Source of the DNA: CBDHDJ01 sp965261645
GTDB taxonomy: Bacteria; Pseudomonadota; Alphaproteobacteria; SHVV01
NCBI GenBank assembly: GCA_965261645.1
Contig: CBDHDJ010000004.1
Location: 496,001-560,000, forward strand
Length of the DNA stretch: 64,000 nucleotides
Direction: 5' to 3'
The number at the start of each line of letters is the position of its first letter. Position 1 is the stretch's first letter. Below are positions 34,115-44,056 of this stretch, one piece after another. Under the pieces are notes generated by a model. That model did not search any database and was not told where the DNA came from. It worked only from the letters and a program-made list of their open reading frames with translations. The position numbers and the translations under genes are program-made.

Positions 34115-34663
34115 GGTTGAATTCCTCGCTGCGGTTTCGTTGTGTGGATGTTGTGTCTTCAGGTTGCGGATTTTGTTCTGCGCGGTGCGTAGGATTTCGA
34201 ATCTATCACGAGAGGGGTTGGAGTAGCTGCGGCACTCTCGCCGAGAGATGGTGTGCGAAGACGTCGAGGGTAGCAGCTCGCCCGCCCTTCGATGAACGTG
34301 CTGAACGGTTCCTTGGGAGTGGCTGTCCGCGCCGCGGGGTCATGAAGCGGTGGATCGGTCTTGACGGTCATGGTGCCAAGACTTGCGTCTTGAACGGTAG
34401 CGTCCGAAAGCGAATCGGAAGCGTGTGCGATACGTCTGGACTTAATCCTTCCAAGGAAGGGCCAAGCCTTGGTTGACAGCGATCCTTTATACCGGATTCT
34501 CGCGCGTCAACGACGGCGCTTGCCTACGGCCGTGGCGGATGGTCGTTTGAACCTCCATCCGAAGGGGTAATAAGTCACCAGCACCAATACCCCAGCCAGC
34601 GCGGCGGCAATCCCCTACCATGCCCAAGCAGAAACTCTCGGCCACATCAAAGGTCGCCACGGC
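34115..34663. other. Intergenic, no gene seen
   Basis: About 550 bp upstream of the secreted protein, AT-richer on its left. No supported coding sequence or RNA gene was found; it should contain the promoter of the minus-strand pair. Confidence 0.35.
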
Positions 34664-34803
34664 CACCGTGATCGCCGTCGAGATCGTGCGCAAAAAGCCC
34701 CGATCAGGTCGGCTTCGCCGTCCAACCGCGCCGCTGGGTCGTGGAGCGCTTCTTCGCCTGGATCAACCGCAACCGGCGACTGGCAAAGGACTTCGAGGCT
34801 GTC
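34664..34803 (+). pseudogene. IS5-type (ISL2-like) transposase C-terminal scrap
   Basis: In one plus frame, PDQVGFAVQPRRWVVERFFA continues WINRNRRLAKDFEAVKR, the catalytic-Glu end (RRWVVERFFAWI.RNRRL) of IS5-type transposases. About 45 codons survive before the sequence runs into the left flank of the IS at 34844. Confidence 0.75.
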
Positions 34804-34843
34804 AAACGGCTTTCAATATTGACCCCCGATCGGCGTGCAAAAT

Positions 34844-36146
34844 TGACCTGTCCCTTCCATTTATTCCATCGTGCCTCCCAACGACGGCTCGGCTCTCCGT
34901 CACGGACATCATTTTGAGCCAGTGGATTTTGTAATCGACCATGGGCGCGGTCATCACGATGCTTATTCCGCCGGATCGTGCCAGCGAATCTATGCAAGGG
35001 CATGCGGATGCCGGCAGCGTCCACGTTGCCACAGAGAGGAATTGATCGAATCCGAGCTGGGGTGGTCAGGCCGCGAGGCGTTCGTAACGATGATGCAGAC
35101 CGCCGACCTTGGGCAAGGAAACGACCGTTCCGGACCCGGCCGGCTGAACGGGTCGTCCATCCGGTGTGTCCTTGCCGAGCGACAAGTGGGTCCTTGAACC
35201 GTGATAATAGTCGAGGTATGAGCCAAGAATGCGCCGCAAATGCCGCTCGTTGAGGATGATCGAATGGTCCATGCATTCGCGCCTCACGCTGCCGATCAGG
35301 CGTTCCACATACGGATTTTGCCACGGGCTCCGTGGCGCCGTGACGACCTCTTCCACGCCCATCGCCGTCACGGTCGAGCGGAACGATTGCCCGTATGCGC
35401 CATCCCGGTCGCGGATCAGGTACCGCGGCGCCGTGCCCCACGGGAATGCCTTTCGGATCTGCTGTGCGACCCACGCCATCGTCGGGTTCGCCGTTACACC
35501 GAAATGCACGATCTGGCGGCGCTCGTGGTGGAGCACGATGAACCCGAACAGGAGGTGGAACGTGGCCGTGGGGACCACGAAGAAATCGATCGACGCCAGG
35601 CAATCGGCGTGATTTGTAAGGAATGTCCGCCACGACTGCGATGGCGGCGATGGGTAACGGACCATGTATTTCGAGACGGCGGCCTGGGAGATGGAAAAGC
35701 CAAGCTTCAAAAGCTCGCCATGGATCCGAGGTGCGCCCCACCGTGTGTTCTCCCGCGACATCCGTCGGACCAGATAGCGGATCTCCCTCGACACCGGCGG
35801 TCGGCCCGGTTTTCGCCGCCGCGACTTCCATGTCCAGAAAAGCCTGAACCCCTTGCGGTGCCAACCGATGACGGTCTCGGGCCTGACGATTACCAGGGCG
35901 TAGCGCCAGCCAGGCCATAGGCAAGACAGGATGACCCAGAAAACCCTATCCGCCTTCCGAAGCAATGGCCGGGGCCTTTTCCGTTTCAGGACAGCTACCT
36001 GCTGTCGCAGGGCAAGGATTTCTGTGTGGAGCGCCGCGCGGTCCGCGAAGATTTCGATGATCTTATGCATGCCGGAAAGGGTATCCGGTGGTGATGCAAA
36101 ATTCCAAGGTTTCTGCGACGGATGGAATAAATGGGAGGGACAGCCA
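34844..36146 (-). mobile_element. Integrase-core insertion sequence (IS3/IS481-like)
   Basis: A 1303-bp element. The ends TGACCTGTCCCTTCCATTTA (34844) and, inverted at 36146, TGGCTGTCCCTCCCATTTAT both run into TTCCATC. Flanks aaat and tctg do not match. The right end sits inside the YaaC-like gene and the left end abuts an IS5 scrap, so it marks a rearrangement. Confidence 0.8.
35066..36070 (-). CDS. Integrase-core transposase
   Basis: A 334-residue protein with the start at 36070 (MHKIIEIFADRAALHTEILA). A helical N-terminus LALRQQVAVLKRKRPRPLLR and HTH_21 region TRWGAPRIHGELLKLGFSIS precede the core: Asp in CLASIDFFVVPT, Asp in LIRDRDGAYGQSF and Glu in NPYVERLIGSVRREC. The longer frame to 36721 is a chance fusion with the YaaC-like gene. 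This single-ORF 'HTEILALRQQ' type is widespread in proteobacteria. Confidence 0.88.
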   Translation of the reverse strand: MHKIIEIFADRAALHTEILALRQQVAVLKRKRPRPLLRKADRVFWVILSCLWPGWRYALVIVRPETVIGWHRKGFRLFWTWKSRRRKPGRPPVSREIRYLVRRMSRENTRWGAPRIHGELLKLGFSISQAAVSKYMVRYPSPPSQSWRTFLTNHADCLASIDFFVVPTATFHLLFGFIVLHHERRQIVHFGVTANPTMAWVAQQIRKAFPWGTAPRYLIRDRDGAYGQSFRSTVTAMGVEEVVTAPRSPWQNPYVERLIGSVRRECMDHSIILNERHLRRILGSYLDYYHGSRTHLSLGKDTPDGRPVQPAGSGTVVSLPKVGGLHHRYERLAA

Positions 36147-37109
36147 TCTGGAGGTGCTCCGTAGTCACTTATCAAGGTTAACCATTGACTAGGGTAGTAC
36201 CTACAAAGCATTCCGAAGATGTAACTCAAAACATACAACTTGATCCACTCGGCTGGTCGATCGCCGCTAGGCATCGGCTCAATCGCCCAACCAAATAGAT
36301 TAGTTCCTTCATGCAAAACAGGACAGTTCGGGTCATCTTCCGAAAAGAATGTAGCTGCGACTTCTCCTTTGCTATGTGGTGAACGGTAAGTTCGTGACGA
36401 TCCGAAGGACTTTAGGTGTTCCGAAAATGAATCATCTCGACGGCTCCGACGAACAGGATAGAGACCAACCTGCCCACTCCCGGCTACCATGTGTACCGGA
36501 TGAATTTTCGGCGATTCCCCCGTAACCGTCGCATATGTGTCTGCCACGTAGCGCGATCTAGCAAGAAGTTCACGTAGTCGAATGCGGGCACCAGGCTTCG
36601 ACAATTGCAACGTTCCCAGTTGCTGGATAAAGGTAATGCGCCAAGGGGGTCCAGGATACATTGACTCAGCGTCAACTACATTTCGATGCCACGCACGAGA
36701 CACTAACTTGCGCAAAGGCACCAGATTCTGCTTTTGTTGTGACCACTTCGAGGTCCAAGAAACTTAACTTCTCTTTGGTCAGGTGCGAATCCCAAGAATG
36801 ACGCTGCAGTCCATGTGTCGACACTGTAACGGACCGCCCCTTATCTCGATACCTAAGCCCACAAAGACCTTTCACCAAGTTAAGTATACCGTAGTACTGT
36901 AGCATCGGCTTTATCTGCAATGATGCTTGATCCGCGCTCTTTATATACTCAAGTCTCTGCACAAATGACGCGGCAATGTCGGCCAAATTACGTTCAGGTA
37001 ATGGCACCGAAAACTTTTCCCGTCCTATAGCCGCGATATATTCTTGCGATCGAAAAAGACCGATATAATCGACTATTTCTTGATTGCTACTCTGCCGGGT
37101 CGTAAACAC
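36147..37109 (-). pseudogene. YaaC-like protein, frameshifted and 3'-truncated
   Basis: The N-terminal 130 residues (from 37109) include QASLQIKPMLQYYGILNLVK and THGLQRHSWDSHL, typical of YaaC-like proteins. After GAFAQ the frame changes near 36715, and the remaining part continues as PLRKLVSRAWH ... AEWIKLYVLSYIFGMLCRYY then PSQWLTLI, the conserved YaaC end motif. The IS at 36146 removes the last residues. YaaC proteins are of unknown function and are often found in accessory islands. It is AT-rich compared with the ICE blocks. Confidence 0.65.
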
Positions 37110-37768
37110 TGTACAATCCGCTTTCGACTAGTGGATATCATAATAGATTGACCTTGCTAGGCATCGATTGTTGCACGGCATGTCAATCCCCGTAGCTTGT
37201 GTCTTCGTGTCGAGCTGCCTATGGCTCCATAGGCAGCTTCGCACAATGCCTGCGGGCATCCCTGTCAGAATTATATCGGGCTCGCCCTACCAACCCTACA
37301 CCGGCACCAGTTCGCGTGTCTGCTGCCAACGTCCCGCACGGTCCTGCGACGACATTTAACGATGCCATCTTGATATACTCCGGCTGCGATCCACTTCGCG
37401 CCCTTCAGGTCATGAACCCAACGGTGAGCACCGTCACACGGCCTAATCCGTGCGCTTGCCCGCTGCCGTTCCGGGACACCCCGCAGCGGCGCTCCACGCC
37501 ATACCTGTGTGTTTCGGCCTCATCGCGAGTCGCCGGTACCTGCCCAGGGCCCATGCCGACGATAAGCGTTCGGCCGCGCCGTGACGGAGCGGATGTCAGC
37601 ACGAGCCGGGTCGAGTTGGACGCGATCGTTGGCCAGCGTTGGGAACAATACGGACATTCGAGAGAGAGCCAAACGGCGCCGTATCTTCGAGGCGGTCGGC
37701 CAGCAGGTAGAGAGCCGGGGCATGCATCCCGACCCTCTGGTGTCCCCACACCCGGCACTGCACTCCGG
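37110..37768. other. Long region without a supported gene
   Basis: About 660 bp. Frames here have odd composition (Pro/Arg/Cys-rich in both strands) and no recognised motif. Possibly decayed coding DNA. Confidence 0.35.
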
Positions 37769-38050
37769 TCAGCGTTCCGTGGCCATCCGTATGACTCTGT
37801 TCCCCGCCCCATAGAAGTGAAGTGTGTTTCCGCCGTAGTTCGAATCCGCGCGCATGCCTGGAGGATACTCGGACAGTAGCTCCTCAAAGGACGCCAGATC
37901 ATCGCCCTCGGCGCTTATGCGGGCCGGCTGGGGCACACTCACTACGATCAGGCCAAGGAAAGGTGGCACCATGCCCCAATCGCCGTGATTGTCGTTGCCG
38001 GGTTCCGAAGAAGTGCCAACACTCACCAGTTCGGCAATCCGAGCACGCAA
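37769..38050 (-). CDS. Hypothetical frame, possibly decayed
   Basis: A 93-codon frame with a TTG start. It reads FEELLSEYPPGMRADSNYGG then NTLHFYGAGNRVIRM, with protein-like composition but no family recognised. It lies in the same frame as the relaxase remnant to its right, separated by a TAG at 38078, so it may be part of the same degraded gene. Low certainty. Confidence 0.3.
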   Translation of the reverse strand: MRARIAELVSVGTSSEPGNDNHGDWGMVPPFLGLIVVSVPQPARISAEGDDLASFEELLSEYPPGMRADSNYGGNTLHFYGAGNRVIRMATER

Positions 38051-38077
38051 CTTGCGGGCGTCCCGCTTCGTGAGCGG

Positions 38078-38236
38078 CTATGTGGCGATACGGGCGCTAC
38101 GCGTCAGGAACCGCTGTAGGATTTCCGATTCGATCCCCGCTTCCTCCACAAGCGTCTTCACCGCCGAAGCCGAGGGCGCGAGGCCGAGCATGCGCAAGCC
38201 CTTATTCACGGCCGGGGTCCGCGCTCGGTGCGGTCG
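38078..38236 (-). pseudogene. MobF-type relaxase/helicase remnant
   Basis: The frame encodes VNKGLRMLGLAPSASAVKTL followed by VEEAGIESEILQRFLTR, a pattern found in the helicase half of MobF/TraI-type relaxases (GLAPSASAxxTLxxExGIxSxTLQxFL). Nothing of the nuclease domain remains. A complete MobF relaxase occurs at 51333, so this comes from another element or copy. Confidence 0.6.
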
Positions 38237-38253
38237 ACGCGTCGGCGGTAGTG

Positions 38254-39522
38254 CTATGACGTCTCCGCTGCGGGTGCGTGGTCGTTCATCATCAACGCCT
38301 CGATACGGTCGGCTATTCTCTGCGCGGGGTCGCGTAATTGGCCGATGGTCCAGTCGGCGGCGTAGCCTTCCGTGACATCGTTGGGTGGGGCGTGGTTGAC
38401 CAGCCGCTTGGTCAGGGCGTGCGGCAGCATCAGATCGCGCTCGGCGATGGTGATGAAGGCGTTGCGAAGACCGTGGTACCAGAACTTTGCACCCCCGGCC
38501 TCGCCGATCGGCTTGTAGTGTTGCGCCAGGTTCCGGATATGGCCCATTCCGGTGATGGTCGACGGAAACACCCAGCCTTCCGGCAGGGTGCCGCTCTCCT
38601 CCCACCGGCGCTCGAGGAGGGCGGCCAGTTGCCGGGTGACCGGCAACTCCAGCGGCACGCCGGTCTTGGTCGCCTCGACGCGGAAGATCAGCCTCTCCCG
38701 GTCCACCCGATCCCATCGCAGCAGCAGCACCTCGTTGAGGAGCATGCCGGTGTAGAAGCCGAACCAGAAGGCGTCCCGCGACTTTGGCGATGAGACCACG
38801 GCCTGGATGCCCGCGCGCCAGCGCGGCAGCACCTCGGCCGGCGACGGTATCTTGCGCCGCCTCTTGCGATGGAACTTGCCGCCGGCGGCAAGCCATAGAT
38901 CGACCGGGTTGCGCAGGCCGTCGTAATCGACGCAGGGCCGGTTATAGGCCGAGCGCAACAGCCAGATCGTGCGGTTGGCCGTCGCCCAGCCGTTTTGCGT
39001 GGAAATGCGGTTGAAGCGGGCCTCGACATCACGGCGAGCGATGGCGTCAAGGGGCCGGCCGAGCCAGTCGGCGAGATAGCGCTCGACGAAGTCGCGATAG
39101 CCCTTGTCGGTGGTTGGCGCCCGGTTGGGATTGGCCGCCATGAATTCATCGAAGGCTTGCCCCAGAGTGGGCATGCCGCGGGCCTCAGCACGCTCGTGCG
39201 CCGGGTCGCCGCCGCCGGCGACGTTGCCCAGTACCTGATGGGCCATGCGCCGCGCCCGGTCGGCCGATATCCTGTCGCAGCGCCCGAGCATGACGCGCTT
39301 GTTGGGGGCCTTCCTGCCGCCGTCGCCGGCGCGGTAGTTGACGATGTAGGACTTGCGGCCCGAGGGATAAACGCGGACTCCGAAGCCAGTAAGCTTGTCG
39401 TCCCAGGCGATCCAGGCCTTGCCGGTGGGCTCCAGGGCATCGACGGTACGCTTGGCGATGGCGATCTTGACCCGGGCGACGCGCTTTCCGGTGGTATCGG
39501 TCATGGAGGGAGTATGGCGCAC
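38254..39522 (-). CDS. Tyrosine integrase (DUF4102) with substituted catalytic Arg
   Basis: A 422-residue protein (an internal start at 39504, MTDTTGKRV, is possible). The arm-binding DUF4102 domain (VKIAIAKRTVDALEPTGKAW, GFGVRVYPSGRKSY) is followed by the core-binding and catalytic domains. YHGLRNAFIT holds the His and second Arg, KRLVNHAPPNDVTEGYA the histidine and Tyr region. The first catalytic Arg region reads FYTGMLLNEVLLLRWD: the usual TGMR is TGML, so the nucleophile-activating Arg is Leu. The enzyme is probably inactive. Its upstream end lies about 150 bp from a truncated strawberry-notch gene, which it may have helped break. Confidence 0.85.
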   Translation of the reverse strand: MRHTPSMTDTTGKRVARVKIAIAKRTVDALEPTGKAWIAWDDKLTGFGVRVYPSGRKSYIVNYRAGDGGRKAPNKRVMLGRCDRISADRARRMAHQVLGNVAGGGDPAHERAEARGMPTLGQAFDEFMAANPNRAPTTDKGYRDFVERYLADWLGRPLDAIARRDVEARFNRISTQNGWATANRTIWLLRSAYNRPCVDYDGLRNPVDLWLAAGGKFHRKRRRKIPSPAEVLPRWRAGIQAVVSSPKSRDAFWFGFYTGMLLNEVLLLRWDRVDRERLIFRVEATKTGVPLELPVTRQLAALLERRWEESGTLPEGWVFPSTITGMGHIRNLAQHYKPIGEAGGAKFWYHGLRNAFITIAERDLMLPHALTKRLVNHAPPNDVTEGYAADWTIGQLRDPAQRIADRIEALMMNDHAPAAETS

Positions 39523-39674
39523 GGCGCGCGGCAGGGCAACACCTGAGACAACACCGGAAAGTCAATTCAAGGGTGCTCAGGACACCTCCTGACCATGAGG
39601 CGGGCTACAACAATATCCTAAGCCATTGTTATATCACACTCAAGCTATCTTCAGGCCGCTCTAGGCATCTCCTG

Positions 39675-41792
39675 ACCGCAAGTGTCAAGGTGATCCACCG
39701 CAATCTGGAAGACGCCCTGAAAGCCACCGGCATCATGGAGGGTGAGGCCACCCTCAACAAGAACGCGAAGTCCGCCGCGCTGTCGGCCTTCGAGGGCGCA
39801 AAGCAGCGCTTTTTCGGCCATCTCCTGACCGCCATGAAATGCCCCTCCCTGATCCGGGCGATCGAGGCAGATCTTGAGGCCGGCCATGCCTGCGTCATCC
39901 AGCTGGTCTCCACCGGCGAGGCTTTGCTGGACCGGCGCATCGCCGATATTCCCGTCTCGGAATGGGAGGACATCTCCGTCGACCTGACGCCAAGGGAGGC
40001 GTGCCTGGAATATCTGGCGCATGCATTCCCGGTGCAATTGCAGGAGCCGTTCACCGACGACGAGGGCAACCTGATGTCGCGGCCTGTGACCGACGCCGAG
40101 GGCAACCCGGTCCTGTGCCAGGAAGCCGTGGCCGCCCGCGATGCGTTGATCGAGAAGCTCGCGGCGTTGCCGCCGGTGCAGGCCGCGCTCGACCAGATCC
40201 TGCATCGCTTCGGCGGCGAGGCCGTCGCCGAGGTCACCGGCCGCTCGCGCCGGGTCTTGCGTATCGCCGATTCGTCCGGCGAACGTCTGGCGCTGCGCAA
40301 CCGCCCGGCCTCGGCCAACCTCGCCGAGACCGCCACCTTCATGGCGGGCGACAAACGCATCCTCGTCTTCTCCATGGCCGGCGGCACCGGGCGCAGCTAT
40401 CACGCCGATCTCGGCTGCGGCAATACCGCGCGGCGTATCCATTACCTGCTGGAGCCGGGCTGGCGGGCCGATCAGGCGATCCAGGGCCTGGGCCGCACCC
40501 ATCGGACGCACCAGGCCTCGGCCCCCTTGTTCCGGCCAGTGACCACGGATGTGAAGGGCGAGCGGCGCTTCATCGCCACCATCGCCCGGCGTCTCGACAG
40601 CCTCGGCGCCATCACCCGGGGACAGCGCGATTCGCAGACCGCCATGGGCGGCGGCGACGCCACCCTGTTCCGGGCCAGCGACAATCTGGAGAGCCCCTAC
40701 GCCAAGGTGGCGCTGCGCCAGTTCTACATCGCGCTGTGGCGCGGCAACATTGCGGGCTGGTCCATGGACCGCTTCGAGGACGCCACCGGGTTGAAGCTGA
40801 TCTGGGAAGGCTCGCTCAAGGAAGACCTGCCGCCGATGCCCCGGTTCCTCAACCGCCTGTTGGCCCTGCCCATCGCCGAGCAGAACGAACTGTTCGCCGA
40901 GCTGGAAACCCGCATCGAGGCCAATATCGAACAGGCCATCGAGGCCGGGACCCACGAGCAGGGCGTCGAGACCATCCGCGCCGATTCGCTCGATGTGGCC
41001 TCGCGCGAAGCGGTTCACGTTCATGAAGCCTCGGGCGCCGCCACCGAGCTTGTCGAGATCGTCCGCCGCGACCGGCTCGTGCCGCTGGCGGCCGAAGATG
41101 CGCTTGCCCTGCGCGACGGGCGGCCCGTCATCAACTCCCGCTCGAAGCGCGCCGCCGTTGTTCTGCCCGCGCCGTCGCGGATGTTCGAGGACGGCGGGGT
41201 CGAGGCCCGGGTCCGCCTGGTCCGTCCCGCCGCCCGCGAGCCCATGGCCGCAGCCGAGCTTGCCGCCTCGAACTGGGAGGATTCCGTTGAAGATCACTGG
41301 CGCGCATTGTGGGATGCGGAGATCGAAGGGCTGCCCAGCCACACCGAATCCCGCCTGTGGTTGGTCACCGGTTTGCTGCTCCCCATATGGGACCGGCTGC
41401 CGGGCGAGAACATGCGGGTGCGCCGGCTTGCGACCGATGCCGGGGAAAGCCTGCTCGGCCGGGTTCTGACGCCCGAGCAGGCGCACGCCTTCCGCGACGC
41501 CTTCGGATTGGCCGGCGGACCGGTCATGAGCCCGGCCGAGATGCACGAAGCGATCCTGACCCGCGGTGCGTCCTTCGATCTCGCCAACGGCTGGCGCCTC
41601 GCAAGGCGGCGCCTGATGGGCGCCGGGCGCGTCGAGATCGAGGGGCCGGACGACGGCGACCTCGCGGCGCTCAAGCGCATGGGGTGCGCCACCGAGATCG
41701 TCTCGTGGCGGACCCGTGTGTTCGTACCCCAATACATCGACCTCGGCCGCATCCTCGATCGTTGGCCCCTCGCGGCTGCGAACCTGGTGTAA
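39675..41792 (+). pseudogene. Strawberry-notch-type helicase, C-terminal part
   Basis: About 705 residues of the C-terminal half. The helicase C-terminal part includes DKRILVFSMAGGTGRSYHAD and PGWRADQAIQGLGRTHRTHQ (motif VI-like, Arg-rich), then PLFRPVTTDVKGERRFIATI, all typical of Sbno-like proteins of ICEs. The N-terminal methylase/helicase half is missing: before about 39675 the frame has unrelated sequence derived from the integrase flank. In intact elements this protein exceeds 1300 residues and handles DNA during transfer or replication (inferred). Downstream small ICE genes follow on the same strand. Confidence 0.8.
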
Positions 41793-41931
41793 ACCCGCAC
41801 GCTCCCGTCCGGTATCCGGCGCGGGGCGTCCGAACGCTTGCCGCCGCCCGCTACGCGCGCTTCCGGGGATTTGCGCCTTTGCGCCGCCCACTGCCGCCAA
41901 TTGCACTACCTGCCATAGGAAAGACATTGCC

Positions 41932-42192
41932 ATGCCTTCGTCACACACCCTGCCGGACGATCCCGTCTATGCGTTTTGTCCCGCTTATGACTTCGACAAC
42001 ATGCCGCAGCAAATACGAATCGTGTTCGATTCGATGCCGGGCTACGTCCCTACAGCGTTGGTTGGACTCACACTCGACGATGCTCTGAGGATCTGCGATC
42101 GCCTGAACGCAAGGCTCGGACTCGACCGGGATGCATGGTCCGCCATCGCCGGCCGGTCCATGTCCGCCGCCCGCGATGAAACCACCCATTGA
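41932..42192 (+). CDS. Small ICE-backbone protein, unknown
   Basis: An 86-residue protein with the start at 41932 (MPSSHTLPDDPVYAFCPAYD) after an AGGAAAG site. ALVGLTLDDALRICDRLNAR LG is the most protein-like part, a helical segment common in short ICE proteins that sit between the strawberry-notch and SSB/relaxase genes. No catalytic motif. Confidence 0.65.
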   Translation: MPSSHTLPDDPVYAFCPAYDFDNMPQQIRIVFDSMPGYVPTALVGLTLDDALRICDRLNARLGLDRDAWSAIAGRSMSAARDETTH

Positions 42193-42307
42193 GCCCAACA
42201 AGACGTAGAGGCCGAGGGCAGCACGGCAGGGGCGGTTCGGGCGGTGCACGGGAGGCAATTCTCCCGGCATCGCCGCCATTCTGTCTTGCAATCCACGGAG
42301 GAGCCCG

Positions 42308-42622
42308 ATGTTCGACACCCTCACACCACACTCCGCGACGGGCGAGTTCGAAACCATGCCCGGCGCCCGGCCCGATCCCAGCGGGTTCCTGCCGGAAGCA
42401 CGGATCGGCACGCGCGAAGCTGCAGCTCACATGAAGGCCCTGGCGGAACGCTTTGCCGAACTGCGGAACGCCATCATGCGCCTGCCCGGCAACCCGTCAT
42501 GCGACGACCGCGCCGGGCTCCGCCACCGGCTTCTCCATATCGAGAACACATTGATGAGCGCGAGGGGAAGCCTCGACGACGTCATCATCGCCATCATGGA
42601 CGCCAACGACCCAGCGCGCTGA
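42308..42622 (+). CDS. Small hypothetical helical protein
   Basis: A 104-residue protein preceded by GGAGGAGCCCG. The C-terminal two thirds are alpha-helical (AAAHMKALAERFAELRNAIM, LLHIENTLMSARGSLDDVII). Not recognised. It follows the 41932 gene in the same direction and is plausibly co-transcribed. Confidence 0.6.
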   Translation: MFDTLTPHSATGEFETMPGARPDPSGFLPEARIGTREAAAHMKALAERFAELRNAIMRLPGNPSCDDRAGLRHRLLHIENTLMSARGSLDDVIIAIMDANDPAR

Positions 42623-42795
42623 CTCCCGGCGAACCAGCGCCTGGCCGTCCGGCGCATCTCAGCAGGCTTGCCGGCAATCGGGGCTCGGCGCCGGCTTCCC
42701 GAACCACACCCCCTGCGTTGTTGTCCCGCCGGAAAGTGCAGAGTTGCCTCAGGCCGGACGGATTGCCGGGCAGTCACAGAAAGGAAAGGATCAGG

Positions 42796-43413
42796 ATGAT
42801 GAAACGAATTCGTAGAAACCGCGGGCGGCGGACGGCGGCGATGGTTCTTGCAGTTGCCGCGGCCGCGCTTGCATTACACGGCCTCGCGGACAGCGCCGGG
42901 CTCTTCGCTGCGACCATGCAGGACCCGGACACATGGCGTGGTCTTGCCGTTGCCCCCGAACATCGCTGCGCGCCCTACAACCGCGCCGATTATCCCTACC
43001 CGCAATCGATCGAAGCGCGGATCGTCAGCGCCCAGGGCGGCATGATCTACGGCCCGTATAGCGGCCGATTGTTCCGGAGCACCCTTGAGACCGATATCGA
43101 ACACGTCGTTGCCGTCTCCGAAGCCCATGACAGCGGCTTGTGCGCCGCCGATGCCGAAACCCGGCGGCGCTTCGCCACCGACCTGCTCAATCTCACCCTG
43201 GCCAGCCCGGAGATGAACCGTTGCGGCAAATCCGGCAAATGCGCCTACGACGCAGCGCAGTGGCTGCCGCCAATGAACCAATGCTGGTTTGCCGCCCGCA
43301 TCGTCACCGTTCGGCTCAAATACCGCCTCACCGTGGACCGGCGCGAAGCCGCCGCCCTGGAACGCGTACTCTCGGGCTGTGCATCGACGGCCATGATCGT
43401 CAGCGGCGAATAA
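42796..43413 (+). CDS. Secreted HNH-like nuclease (DUF1524/GmrSD-C-like)
   Basis: A 205-residue protein with the start at 42796 or 42799 (MKRIRRNRGRRTAAMVLAVA). A signal peptide or N-terminal membrane anchor ends near residue 35. The nuclease core has DIEHVVAVSEAHDSGLCAAD (His of the HNH beta-beta-alpha metal site), then DLLNLTLASPEMNRCGKSGK and CAYDAAQWLPPMNQCWFAAR. This order is that of secreted HNH-like DNases and GmrSD C-terminal domains. Several Cys suggest disulfides. It is an exported nuclease carried on an ICE, perhaps for nutrient DNA use or competition. Confidence 0.82.
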   Translation: MMKRIRRNRGRRTAAMVLAVAAAALALHGLADSAGLFAATMQDPDTWRGLAVAPEHRCAPYNRADYPYPQSIEARIVSAQGGMIYGPYSGRLFRSTLETDIEHVVAVSEAHDSGLCAADAETRRRFATDLLNLTLASPEMNRCGKSGKCAYDAAQWLPPMNQCWFAARIVTVRLKYRLTVDRREAAALERVLSGCASTAMIVSGE

Positions 43414-43547
43414 ACACCGAATACCGCATTCGCGGCAATCGACCAGATGCCGATTGCGCCAGCAACCCGGCCAAGGGCATTTCCTGCCGCGGTAGAGGAA
43501 AACCCGCCGGTTTCAGGGGCTCTGCGGGAAGTCGGATCGAACCGGTG

Positions 43548-43742
43548 TCAATCGCCGGGTTTGACGTAAACGTTGAACCCTATTTTGACCTCGACGCCAT
43601 TGGCATCCTGAACGCTGACATTGCCCAGGGTAGACGCCACCCTTTTGGTCTTTCCCGAAGCGCTGATGTCGCCGCGGTGGTTCAGATCGACTTCAATAAT
43701 AAGCCGGTTCCCGTCCACGACTTCCAGTTTAACGTTTTCCAC
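43548..43742 (-). CDS. Small conserved protein, unknown
   Basis: A 64-residue protein MENVKLEVVDGNRLIIEVDL ... SASGKTKRVASTLGNVSVQD ... VKIGFNVYVK. This short all-beta pattern is a recurring conserved hypothetical protein (recalled resemblance). Stand-alone; the only minus-strand gene between the nuclease and HU genes. Confidence 0.65.
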   Translation of the reverse strand: MENVKLEVVDGNRLIIEVDLNHRGDISASGKTKRVASTLGNVSVQDANGVEVKIGFNVYVKPGD

Positions 43743-44056
43743 CGATATGGCCTCCCCTCGTCACGCAGCCTGGCGCCGCCGCGCCACGGCCCACATTTAG
43801 AAAAACTCATAGGCTGGTCACGATAATGGCAGCGGCGGCAGACCAAAAAAAGGAGTTCCGTCACGCGCAGAGGTTCGTCCTCCTTGATGCGGCACCCGGC
43901 TGCGCCGCGAACGCCTAGCTTGACGACCGTCCGAGCGAATTCGTTGGAACTGGGGCTAACGGGGCAGTTCTGTGTACACCTGAGCAAAACCCTACTATAT
44001 GTGGTGCCCTTACGAAGGTCGATTCGGTTTGGGGAACGTTAAAGAGGCTACACAGC
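43743..44056. other. Intergenic, promoter side of HU gene
   Basis: About 310 bp with no supported gene. The segment just before 44057 is AT-richer (ccctactatatgtggtg) and is a likely promoter for the HU gene, without a clear consensus. Confidence 0.3.

Noticed and set aside
37405..37902. 165-codon minus-strand frame
   Set aside because: Low-complexity composition, no motif, overlaps another open frame on the opposite strand; no evidence for a gene.
39651..41948. 765-codon minus-strand frame opposite the strawberry-notch gene
   Set aside because: Antisense shadow; the plus-strand product matches the helicase family throughout.
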